Source: Bin16 sp965206315 (lineage in GTDB: Bacteria > Chloroflexota > Dehalococcoidia > Lucifugimonadales > Australimonadaceae). Taken from it: a stretch of DNA of 64,000 nucleotides. Of this stretch, positions 57,569-64,000 are shown one piece after another. The stretch is from positions 2,790,001 through 2,854,000 of the forward strand of contig OZ242210.1 in NCBI GenBank assembly GCA_965206315.1, given 5' to 3'. The notes beneath the pieces are model-generated. The model saw only the letters and a list, made by a program, of their open reading frames with translations. It had not been told where the DNA came from and did no database searches. A program made the position numbers and the translations under genes. Each line of letters begins with the position of its first letter. Within the stretch, counting starts at the first letter, position 1.

Positions 57569-57684
57569 GTCATCCTCCCTGCATTGATAATCCACTCCTC
57601 TTAGGGAGTGGATCGGCTGCACAAGGGCAGCTGGGTACAGACCCGTGATGTTTATCACGGAAGGAACGAAGTGTTGCCAAAAAG

Positions 57685-57715
57685 TATTGCAAGGTGCAAT
57701 AGCAAATGTTGTAAT
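57685..57715 (+). promoter_or_regulatory. Operator palindrome overlapping the regulator promoter
   Basis: TATTGCA-agg-TGCAATA (57685-57701) is a perfect 7-bp dyad. A -35 TTGCAA (57687) and -10 TGTAAT (57710), 17 bp apart, overlap it. Well placed for autoregulation and for control of the divergent TTT operon by the adjacent HTH protein. Confidence 0.65.
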
Positions 57716-57743
57716 ACGGTTTACATTCCGAGAGGAGCAGCGC

Positions 57744-58910
57744 ATGCTGGGTTCGATACTCAAGGCACACCACATCTCGCGCTCGGACCTCGCCCACCGG
57801 CTCGACGTCTCCGTCCAGACCGTCCACAACTGGTGCAGCGGACGCGTTCGCGTGCCGAGCCATAAGCTCGGACGCCTCTGTGACCTGCTCGAGGAGCTGG
57901 GGGTGTCGCCGGACGAACTAGCGCAGATGGCTGTCCGCGAGCTGGAAACGCTCGGCGTGCAACAGGAGCGGCTCGCGCTGCGCTCCAGGAGCGCACAGCC
58001 CCTCGTCGCGCTCGTGACGTGGAACCTGATGAGTTCAGGGTTATTCGGTCCCCTTGCGCGCGTCACTCGCATCGCGTTGGAAGGCATGGGCTACCAGTGC
58101 ATGGCGCTCGACTGCGGCGGAGAGCACCGCCAGAGGCGGGCCTACCTGCAGTGGGCCGTTCAAACCGGAGTGGACGGGCTCGTCCTTTGCGGCGTCCCCG
58201 GCGACGTGCCTGATCCGGACGACGACCTGTTCGCGTCGCTCAAGCCGGTGACCTCCGCAGGAATACCCGTCGTTCTGCTCAAGCCCTGGGCGGGCTCCTC
58301 CGTGGCCGTTCCGGAGGGCATAGGAAGCATCGGCTGGGACTACGTCGCCGCAGTCGAGATGGCGGCGGGCTTACTGCAGGAGCTTGGCCATGAGCAGGTG
58401 CACGCGGTCCTGGCAGCGACCGCCGCCGGCTTCGGCGCACGCTACTGGGGACTCGATCGCGCGTGGAGCAACCTCGGGCTCACCTTCGACGAGGACTCGA
58501 TCATCTGGTCACAGGAAGGCGAGACCGCACATGAATTCGCCGATGCCCTTGCCGGCGCAAGGGCTGTCTTCGCCCCGCCGTCGCAACTTCCCACCATCGC
58601 CCGCGCCTGTTTCGCGAGCGGTATCCGCTGGCCTGACGACTTCAGCGTCGTTTCGCTCGGCAACAGAGCATTCGTGCCGCAACTGGACCGACGGCCGTTC
58701 ACGTTCGTCAGCATCCCGGTGGGACGGGTGGGACGCGGTGCGGCGCAGCTCCTCTCCAGCATGATCCGCGGCGAACGCTTCCAGACGGGACAGGAGTACG
58801 TCATCTACGGCGCGAGCACGATGTCGGTGGAGAATGCGGAGGGCGGGTCCGTCGCCCCCCGGCGCCAGGGCGCGGGGTATCCCCGCATGGCCCGCGCAAC
58901 CCTCGCGTAG
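57744..58910 (+). CDS. LacI-like transcriptional regulator with XRE-type HTH
   Basis: A 388-aa regulator. The N-terminal about 70 residues are a helix-turn-helix (HHISRSDLAHRLDVSVQTVHNWCSGRVRVP) more like XRE than LacI; the rest (about 85-375) is a periplasmic-binding-protein-like effector domain (LVALVTWNLMSSGLFGPLARVTRIA, DGLVLCGVPGD, VVLLKPW, SVVSLGNRAFVPQLDRRPFTFVSIPVGRVGR). A hybrid of that kind suggests ligand-controlled repression or activation. Divergent from the second TTT operon, whose substrate may be its effector. Start ATG follows GAGAGGAGCAGC. Confidence 0.83.
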   Translation: MLGSILKAHHISRSDLAHRLDVSVQTVHNWCSGRVRVPSHKLGRLCDLLEELGVSPDELAQMAVRELETLGVQQERLALRSRSAQPLVALVTWNLMSSGLFGPLARVTRIALEGMGYQCMALDCGGEHRQRRAYLQWAVQTGVDGLVLCGVPGDVPDPDDDLFASLKPVTSAGIPVVLLKPWAGSSVAVPEGIGSIGWDYVAAVEMAAGLLQELGHEQVHAVLAATAAGFGARYWGLDRAWSNLGLTFDEDSIIWSQEGETAHEFADALAGARAVFAPPSQLPTIARACFASGIRWPDDFSVVSLGNRAFVPQLDRRPFTFVSIPVGRVGRGAAQLLSSMIRGERFQTGQEYVIYGASTMSVENAEGGSVAPRRQGAGYPRMARATLA

Positions 58911-58918
58911 GGCCGTGC

Positions 58919-60205
58919 TCAGTCCTTCCGCAGCGTTTCGCGCAGCACCAACCCGATGAGCAGCGACGCCGAGATGGCGAATCCCCCCATCGACGCGAAC
59001 GCCACCGTGAAGCCGCTCGCTCCCGCTATGAGGGCCACGGAGAGCGTGAATATGCCGGGGTTGGTGGCCGAGCCCGCCTCCGCGATGAGACGGTTGACGC
59101 CGAAGAACTTGCCGCGCGCCGCCGCAGGCGCCACGTCGGATCCCAGGGTCTGCATCGAACCCGCCATGAACGACACCGCCAGGTTGATGGTGATGAAGCC
59201 CAGGATGAAGAACGGCAACCCCAGTTCGCTCCAGGCAACGCCGCTCATGATCCAGAGCCCCACCGCCAGTAGCGCGCTCGCGGGCACGATGGTGCGCTTC
59301 CGGCCGAACCGGTCCATCACCTGCCCTGCCATCAGTGTCACCGGGATGCCTATGACGCCCATCGCCGAGCTGATGCCGCCCAGCGCAAGCGCGTCCAGGC
59401 CATAGGCGAAGGCTGCGTAGGCGACATAGATCCCGCCCTGCCCCTGCACGCCGCCTCGTCCCACGTTCGCCATGAACTGGGCCGCGAAAAGCACCACCAC
59501 CGCCCTCGTGATGAGCCGCGCCCAAGAGACGTCCACCTGCGCTGCCGCTGTATCGCCACGGCGGCGCGCCAGCACCGCGGGCGCAGTCTCGCGCACGAAC
59601 ATGTAGGACGGCACCGTTGCCAGGAACGCAAAGATACCGAACACCAGGAACGGCATGCGCAGTCCGAACAGTTCGGCGATAGCCCCGCCGGCGAGCGGGC
59701 CCAGCAGCGTTCCGGCGCGGTTCACGCCCGCCATGCCGGTGATCATCCGCCCTCGCCGGTTCTGCGCGCTGGAGTCCGCGATGACGGTGAGCCTCGTCAT
59801 CTGCCACATCTGCTGTGCGAGGCCGTTGATCCCCAGGTAGATGAGTATCTCGGTGAAACTCGATGCCTGGAGTACGAGCAGCGCCGACAGTGACAGGAGG
59901 AGCGTGCTGGCGATGAGCAGCTTCCGCCGCCCTATGCGGTCCATGAGATAGCCGGTGGGCAGCGAGACGATGACGCCGCCAAGCATCGGCACGAAGAGCA
60001 GGAGCCCGGCTCCGGCGGCGCCTGCACCGAAGTCGATCGCCATGAGCGGCAGGACCGGCACGATGAAGCCGCGCCCCATGCCCAGCAGGAACGCGGGCAG
60101 CAGCAGCGACACGAGCGCCTCGTTGCGCTCAGCCCAGCGCCGCATACCCGTTGCGGGTTTCGCTTCGTCAGCGGAAGTCCGGGCTTCTTGCTCGTCAGGC
60201 GGCAT
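58919..60205 (-). CDS. MFS transporter
   Basis: A 428-aa major facilitator with 12 predicted spans. MFS motif A appears twice: GYLMDRIGRRKLL between spans 2 and 3, and GQVMDRFGRKRTIV between spans 8 and 9. Cytoplasmic termini are charged (EQEARTSADEAKP at the N-terminus). Could be exporter or importer; the substrate is unknown. Last gene of an operon with the LLM oxidoreductase and enoyl-CoA hydratase (3-bp gap). Confidence 0.9.
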   Translation of the reverse strand: MPPDEQEARTSADEAKPATGMRRWAERNEALVSLLLPAFLLGMGRGFIVPVLPLMAIDFGAGAAGAGLLLFVPMLGGVIVSLPTGYLMDRIGRRKLLIASTLLLSLSALLVLQASSFTEILIYLGINGLAQQMWQMTRLTVIADSSAQNRRGRMITGMAGVNRAGTLLGPLAGGAIAELFGLRMPFLVFGIFAFLATVPSYMFVRETAPAVLARRRGDTAAAQVDVSWARLITRAVVVLFAAQFMANVGRGGVQGQGGIYVAYAAFAYGLDALALGGISSAMGVIGIPVTLMAGQVMDRFGRKRTIVPASALLAVGLWIMSGVAWSELGLPFFILGFITINLAVSFMAGSMQTLGSDVAPAAARGKFFGVNRLIAEAGSATNPGIFTLSVALIAGASGFTVAFASMGGFAISASLLIGLVLRETLRKD

Positions 60206-60208
60206 CGC

Positions 60209-61069
60209 CTATCCGATGGCGTCCGTAAGCCGTTCGAGCTGCTCCAGGTCCGGAGTGACGGGCCGGAAGATGATCTCGTCCGAGCCCAACTCCTCGTGCA
60301 TGCTTATCGCGTTGCGGATGATCTCGGGTGAGGTCGGCTGCAGGCGGACCTGGCGCGACGGGTCTCCCCCGTAGTAGTGCGCTATGGCGCCCGTGACGGC
60401 CTCCTCAGCACCGGGGCCGAGCGCACACGGGAGCGTCACGACGATACGCGGCCTGCCCTCGCGGCCGTTCTCCGCCCACGATTCCTCGACCTGCGTGATG
60501 ATGCCTTTCGACCACTCCGCTTCCAGCGCCCTGCCGCCCATCACGTAGCCGTTGGCGAACCTCCCTACGCGCGCGATGGCCTTCGGGTGTGTCCCGCCGA
60601 TGAGGATCTCCGGCCCGCCGGGCTGCACCGGCGCGGGGCCCACCGGCCGCTCCGCGCCCTCCAGCACCTCGCCGTTCCAGATGCGCCTCATGTGCACGAG
60701 CTGCTCCTCGAACAGCTTCCCGCGGTTGCGGAACTGCGAGGGGGCAACGACGGCGTCGTCCTCGCGTCCGCCGACCGCGAGCCCCAGCGAGAGGCGCCCG
60801 TTCGAGATGGCGTCTATCGTCGCGGCCTGCTTGGCAAGCACACCCGCGTTGCGCACTGGCGCGAGCAGGATGGCCGTCACGAGCCGCAGTCGTGTCGTGA
60901 TGGCCGCCACCGCCGCGAGTTCGGCCATCGCCTCGAAGTTGTCGTACGCCAGCCGGTCGAGCGCCGCGAACGAGGAGTACGGCCCCTCGTCGGCGCGCCG
61001 CGCCAGCTCCGAGATGTACGGCCAACTGTCCGTCGGCATCCTGAACGGAAGCCCAACCCCAACCTTCAT
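60209..61069 (-). CDS. LLM-class flavin/F420-dependent oxidoreductase
   Basis: A 286-aa luciferase-like protein: MKVGVGLPFRMPTDSWPYISELARRADEGPY at the N-terminus, TTRLRLVTAILLAPVRNAGVLAKQAATIDAISNGRLSLGLAVGGRED for the flavin site, and IGGTHPKAIARVGRFANGYV. Either FMN-dependent monooxygenase or F420-dependent dehydrogenase; the sequence alone does not decide. SAR202-type genomes are known for many such genes. Four bases downstream of the enoyl-CoA hydratase. Confidence 0.88.
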   Translation of the reverse strand: MKVGVGLPFRMPTDSWPYISELARRADEGPYSSFAALDRLAYDNFEAMAELAAVAAITTRLRLVTAILLAPVRNAGVLAKQAATIDAISNGRLSLGLAVGGREDDAVVAPSQFRNRGKLFEEQLVHMRRIWNGEVLEGAERPVGPAPVQPGGPEILIGGTHPKAIARVGRFANGYVMGGRALEAEWSKGIITQVEESWAENGREGRPRIVVTLPCALGPGAEEAVTGAIAHYYGGDPSRQVRLQPTSPEIIRNAISMHEELGSDEIIFRPVTPDLEQLERLTDAIG

Positions 61070-61073
61070 GCGC

Positions 61074-61973
61074 TCACCTGCCTTTGAACTCCGGCCTCCG
61101 CTTGTCGAGGAAGGCCCGTACTGCTTCCTTGTGGTCCTCCGAGCGTCGCGCCAGCTCCTGCGCGGTCTGCGCCAGGCGCAGGCTGTCGCCGAACCCCATG
61201 TCGAACGACCGCTGCACGAGATACTTGGTCAGCGACATCGAGTACGTCGCTCCTGAGGCGAGCCGACCTGCGAACCCCATCGCCGCGGAGAGCATCTCCT
61301 CGTGGGGATGCACCCTGCTCACGAGTCCCATCCGGTAGGCCTCGTCGGCGCTCAGCCGATCGCCCGTGTACTGCATGTAGTAGGTGTTGCTCAGGCCGAT
61401 GAGGCGCGGCAGCTGCCAGCAGGAGCCGTCGCCGGGCACGAGTCCCATCCGCACGAACGCCTCCGCGAACTCCGCCTTCTCCGACGCGATTCGGATGTCG
61501 CACGACAGCGCGAGCCCGAGGCCGACGCCTATCGCGTGGCCGTTCACCGCCGCGATGGTCGGCTTCTGCACCTCGCTTATCCGCAACGGCACGTTGGAGA
61601 CCGAACCGAACCCCGCCTCCGCCTTCTCCGACGCGCGCTGGCCGAGCCGCGCCTCCATGTCGCCCCACGGCAGCGGCTGCCGCTCCGCCGCTGCCCCCTC
61701 TTCCTGTTCGATGCGCCCGATGGTCTCGTCGAACCGGCGGATGTTCGCGCCCGAACAGAACGACGGGTCGCGGCCCGTAAGCACGAGCACGCGGTCGGCC
61801 TCATTCGACTCGAACGCTTCGAGTTCGGCGTACAGCTCCGCGGCCATCTCGGTGCCGAGCGCGTTCCGCGTCGACGCGTGGTCGAGCGTGATGAGCACGA
61901 CGCCGTTGGCCCGTTGGACTTCGATGAATTCGCTCGTGGCGTTACCTCCTCGCAGCGTGGGGTCGCCCGGCAT
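61074..61973 (-). CDS. Enoyl-CoA hydratase/isomerase family protein
   Basis: A 299-aa crotonase-fold protein. FCSGANIRRFDE for the oxyanion-hole strand, QKPTIAAVNGHAIGVGLGLALSCDIRIASEKAEFAEAFVRMGLVPGDGSCWQLPRLIG with Glu at the usual catalytic place, and SATYSMSLTKYLV near the end. Acts on acyl-CoA thioesters, possibly in ring-cleavage product beta-oxidation. Start given at the first in-frame ATG; an internal AGGAGG about 25 nt later has no ATG/GTG downstream of it. Confidence 0.87.
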   Translation of the reverse strand: MPGDPTLRGGNATSEFIEVQRANGVVLITLDHASTRNALGTEMAAELYAELEAFESNEADRVLVLTGRDPSFCSGANIRRFDETIGRIEQEEGAAAERQPLPWGDMEARLGQRASEKAEAGFGSVSNVPLRISEVQKPTIAAVNGHAIGVGLGLALSCDIRIASEKAEFAEAFVRMGLVPGDGSCWQLPRLIGLSNTYYMQYTGDRLSADEAYRMGLVSRVHPHEEMLSAAMGFAGRLASGATYSMSLTKYLVQRSFDMGFGDSLRLAQTAQELARRSEDHKEAVRAFLDKRRPEFKGR

Positions 61974-62086
61974 TCTATGAAGCGTCCTGCCCGCTGTCCA
62001 ACGACCGCGCCGGACTTCCACGCCTCCACGATTGACGCGGCGCGGGCGGCAAACTACGCTCATCCCAACCCGACCCGAGGCAGCAC

Positions 62087-62611
62087 ATGAGCGCAGGCGA
62101 GATATCGAACGCGGCGTACGACCGCATAGGCGGCGTGTTCCAGCGCGCCCTCACCGGGCTGAGCATCGACCAACTCAAGGCACAGCCTTCCGGCCCGGAG
62201 AGCAATCCCATCGGCTGGCTGGCCTGGCACCTCAGCCGAACGCAGGACAAGAACTATTCCCAGCTGCTTGGGGAAGAAGAAGCGTGGACGGCAGGCGGCT
62301 GGTCCGAGCGCTTCGGCCAGCCGGCGGACAGGGGCACCGGCAACGGCGACTCGCTGGAGCAGGTGCGTGCGTTCGATCCCATCGACTCCGACACGCTCCT
62401 TGCCTACTTCGAGGCCGCACGCGAGAAGTCCCGCAGGTTCCTCGACGCGGTCACCGACGACGACCTGGAGAAGCCGAGCGCGGCGGGCGTCGCGCGGGAC
62501 GAGACGATCAAACTTTCCGTTGCCCGGGTCACCGGAGACCTCATCCAGCACACGGGCCAGATCGCCTACGTACGCGGTCTGGTCGACAGGCACGGCTGGT
62601 ACGGCGCATAG
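62087..62611 (+). CDS. DinB-family metal-binding protein
   Basis: A 174-aa four-helix protein of the DinB/YfiT superfamily. NPIGWLAWHLSRTQD puts a metal His at 48, and GDLIQHTGQIAYVRGLVDRHGWYG puts another at 155. Related proteins are thiol-dependent S-transferases or maleylpyruvate-isomerase-like enzymes; role here unknown. 38 bp upstream of Rieske copy 6, probably in the same transcript. Confidence 0.8.
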   Translation: MSAGEISNAAYDRIGGVFQRALTGLSIDQLKAQPSGPESNPIGWLAWHLSRTQDKNYSQLLGEEEAWTAGGWSERFGQPADRGTGNGDSLEQVRAFDPIDSDTLLAYFEAAREKSRRFLDAVTDDDLEKPSAAGVARDETIKLSVARVTGDLIQHTGQIAYVRGLVDRHGWYGA

Positions 62612-62649
62612 GGAGCCAATAGCGAACGCACAGGGTAGAGAGGACGAAC

Positions 62650-63927
62650 ATGCTGACGCAGGAACAGAACGACCGCATCACACGAGTCGGTCCCGGCACG
62701 CCGATGGGCGAGCTCATGCGCCGATACTGGCACCCCATCGCCGCCGCCGCGGAACTCGACGAGCGCCCCACCAAGGCCGTGCGCGTCCTCGGCGAGGACC
62801 TCGTCCTCTACAGGGACAGGTCCGGCACGATGGGGCTCATCGACCGCTTCTGCCCGCATCGTCGCGTCGACCTCTCCTACGGCATCCCCGAGGAGCACGG
62901 GCTGCGCTGCATGTACCACGGATGGATGATGGACGAGACCGGCCAGTGCATCGAGCAACCCTTCGAGGAGACCGTCCACCCGGACGGGCGATTCAAGGAG
63001 AAGGTGCGGGTCGCGGGGTACCCCGTGCAGGAACTGGGTGGGCTCATCTTCGCGTACATGGGCCCGGCGCCGGTGCCGCTGCTTCCCAACTATGACATCC
63101 TCGCACAGAGGGAGGGCGTGCTGCGGGAAGCGTTCATCGCGGTGGTGCCGTGCAACTGGCTCCAGTGCATGGAGAACTCCGTCGACCCGGTGCACCTGGA
63201 GTGGTTGCACGGCGTCTATGGCGCGCACCGCGCCAAGCTGGAGGGCCGCCGCGACGCCGTCGCCGAGAGCCTCGCCAGATACGACCGCCACAAGGAGATC
63301 GGGTTCGACGAGTTCGAGCGCGGCATCATCAAGCGTCGCGTCTACGGCAACACGACGAAGGAGTCACCCAAGTGGAGCGTCGGCCATCCCCTCCTCTTCC
63401 CGAACATCCTCCAGCAGGGCGGCGGTGGACGGTACTTCTTCCAGTACCGGACGCCCATCGACGACACCCACACCTGGCACGTGGAGATAACGAGCTACTG
63501 GTTCCCGGAGGACATCGAGGTCCCGGAGCAGGACACCGTCCCCTACACGAACATCGGGCTCAAGACGCCGGACGGCTACTGGCGCAGCGACGACACCATG
63601 GCGCAGGACCACGCAGCGTGGATACTGCAGGGGCCCATCATGGACCGCTCGGCGGAACGCCTCGGCGAGTCCGACCGCGGTCTCATCCTCTACCGCAAGA
63701 TGCTGGACGAGCAGGCTGCCGTCGTGCAGGACGGCGCCGAGCCGCTCAACGTGATCCGCGACCCGGCGGAGAACGTGATGATCCACGTGCCGCAGGAAGG
63801 CTGGGGCAGGCTCGGCAGGACGTCGGACATCGATGAGGTGGCGCGCTACGGCAGCGCGCTCAAGCCGCTTATCGTCGACCTGCTGACGCAGACCTCCTTC
63901 GTTCAGCAGCACCACGCGACGGCGTGA
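62650..63927 (+). CDS. Rieske non-heme iron oxygenase alpha subunit (copy 6)
   Basis: A 425-aa alpha subunit. Rieske motif FCPHRRVDL...LRCMYHGW; iron site MENSVDPVHLEWLH; AQDHAAWILQGPIMDRS later. The N-terminal 140 residues are close to copies 2-4 (RPTKAVRVLGEDLVLY, GRFKEKVRVAGYPV), but the C-terminal catalytic half is most like copy 5 in layout (LPNYD, QQGGGG). This suggests a mosaic or a different branch point. It stops 73 bp before the window ends; nothing can be called after it. Confidence 0.92.
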   Translation: MLTQEQNDRITRVGPGTPMGELMRRYWHPIAAAAELDERPTKAVRVLGEDLVLYRDRSGTMGLIDRFCPHRRVDLSYGIPEEHGLRCMYHGWMMDETGQCIEQPFEETVHPDGRFKEKVRVAGYPVQELGGLIFAYMGPAPVPLLPNYDILAQREGVLREAFIAVVPCNWLQCMENSVDPVHLEWLHGVYGAHRAKLEGRRDAVAESLARYDRHKEIGFDEFERGIIKRRVYGNTTKESPKWSVGHPLLFPNILQQGGGGRYFFQYRTPIDDTHTWHVEITSYWFPEDIEVPEQDTVPYTNIGLKTPDGYWRSDDTMAQDHAAWILQGPIMDRSAERLGESDRGLILYRKMLDEQAAVVQDGAEPLNVIRDPAENVMIHVPQEGWGRLGRTSDIDEVARYGSALKPLIVDLLTQTSFVQQHHATA

Positions 63928-64000
63928 GGGAAACCGGCTTCGTAAAGCCTAGTAGGGCATTGTAGATTGACGCGAGTGCTTCTCGTCACGGAATCGTCTT
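63928..64000. other. Right-edge non-coding stretch
   Basis: No gene or clear signal seen in the last 73 bp. Confidence 0.6.

Overview
The window is about 65% GC, densely coded DNA with no rRNA, tRNA or CRISPR array that I could see. The gene set suggests an uncultivated Chloroflexota, most like the SAR202 / Dehalococcoidia-type oligotrophs. The reasons are six paralogous Rieske oxygenase alpha subunits, two tripartite tricarboxylate (TTT) transporters whose binding proteins carry long Thr-Pro-Glu-Met-rich linkers behind the lipobox, amidohydrolases, a luciferase-like monooxygenase, short-chain dehydrogenases and many small toxin-antitoxin pairs. This placement is inference from gene content, not phylogeny.

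Layout. 1-5.3 kb: the tail of ribonucleotide reductase beta, an ACT-malic enzyme, an alpha/beta hydrolase, then a five-gene minus-strand operon with stop/start overlaps (two GlcG/HbpS-like proteins, an SDR, a HEPN protein, a RidA-like protein). 5.3-12.5 kb: a coherent minus-strand catabolic operon (aldo/keto reductase, dihydroxyphthalate-decarboxylase-like protein, Rieske oxygenase, TctA-TctB fusion, TctC). 12.6-20.2 kb: higBA, ketopantoate-reductase-like and TPP enzymes, PhhB, VOC, vapBC, an amidohydrolase and a lipoprotein, with an unusual palindrome-rich intergenic region. 20.2-23.8 kb: an McrBC restriction locus. 24.3-26.9 kb: VOC, Cys-less thiolase homologue, DUF35 and a DUF433/DUF5615 pair. 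26.9-33 kb: Clp-N-like protein, SDR, methyltransferases including arsM with the scar of a tandem duplication, an amidohydrolase and a class II aldolase. 33-40 kb: four Rieske alpha subunits with two lower-GC unknown genes between them. 40-53.3 kb: ornithine-cyclodeaminase family protein, then two separate copies of a bicupin + EutA-like ATPase pair, flanking an IS481-type element, a truncated dienelactone hydrolase, an aminotransferase, an NMT1-like protein and a gamma-glutamyltransferase. 53.3-58.9 kb: a second TTT transporter with a divergent LacI-type regulator. 58.9-64 kb: MFS, LLM monooxygenase, enoyl-CoA hydratase, DinB-like protein and the sixth Rieske gene.

Taken together the region looks like an accessory catabolic island for aromatic or other oxidised carboxylates: TTT uptake, Rieske oxygenation, decarboxylation and hydrolysis. 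Defence and toxin-antitoxin genes are scattered through it, and duplication has shaped it. The strongest candidates for something undescribed are the duplicated bicupin/EutA-like pair without any ethanolamine ammonia-lyase, the HEPN protein locked into a metabolic operon by stop/start overlaps, and helically phased DNA repeats (10-bp direct repeats and two 23-bp dyads 31 bp apart) in long intergenic regions.
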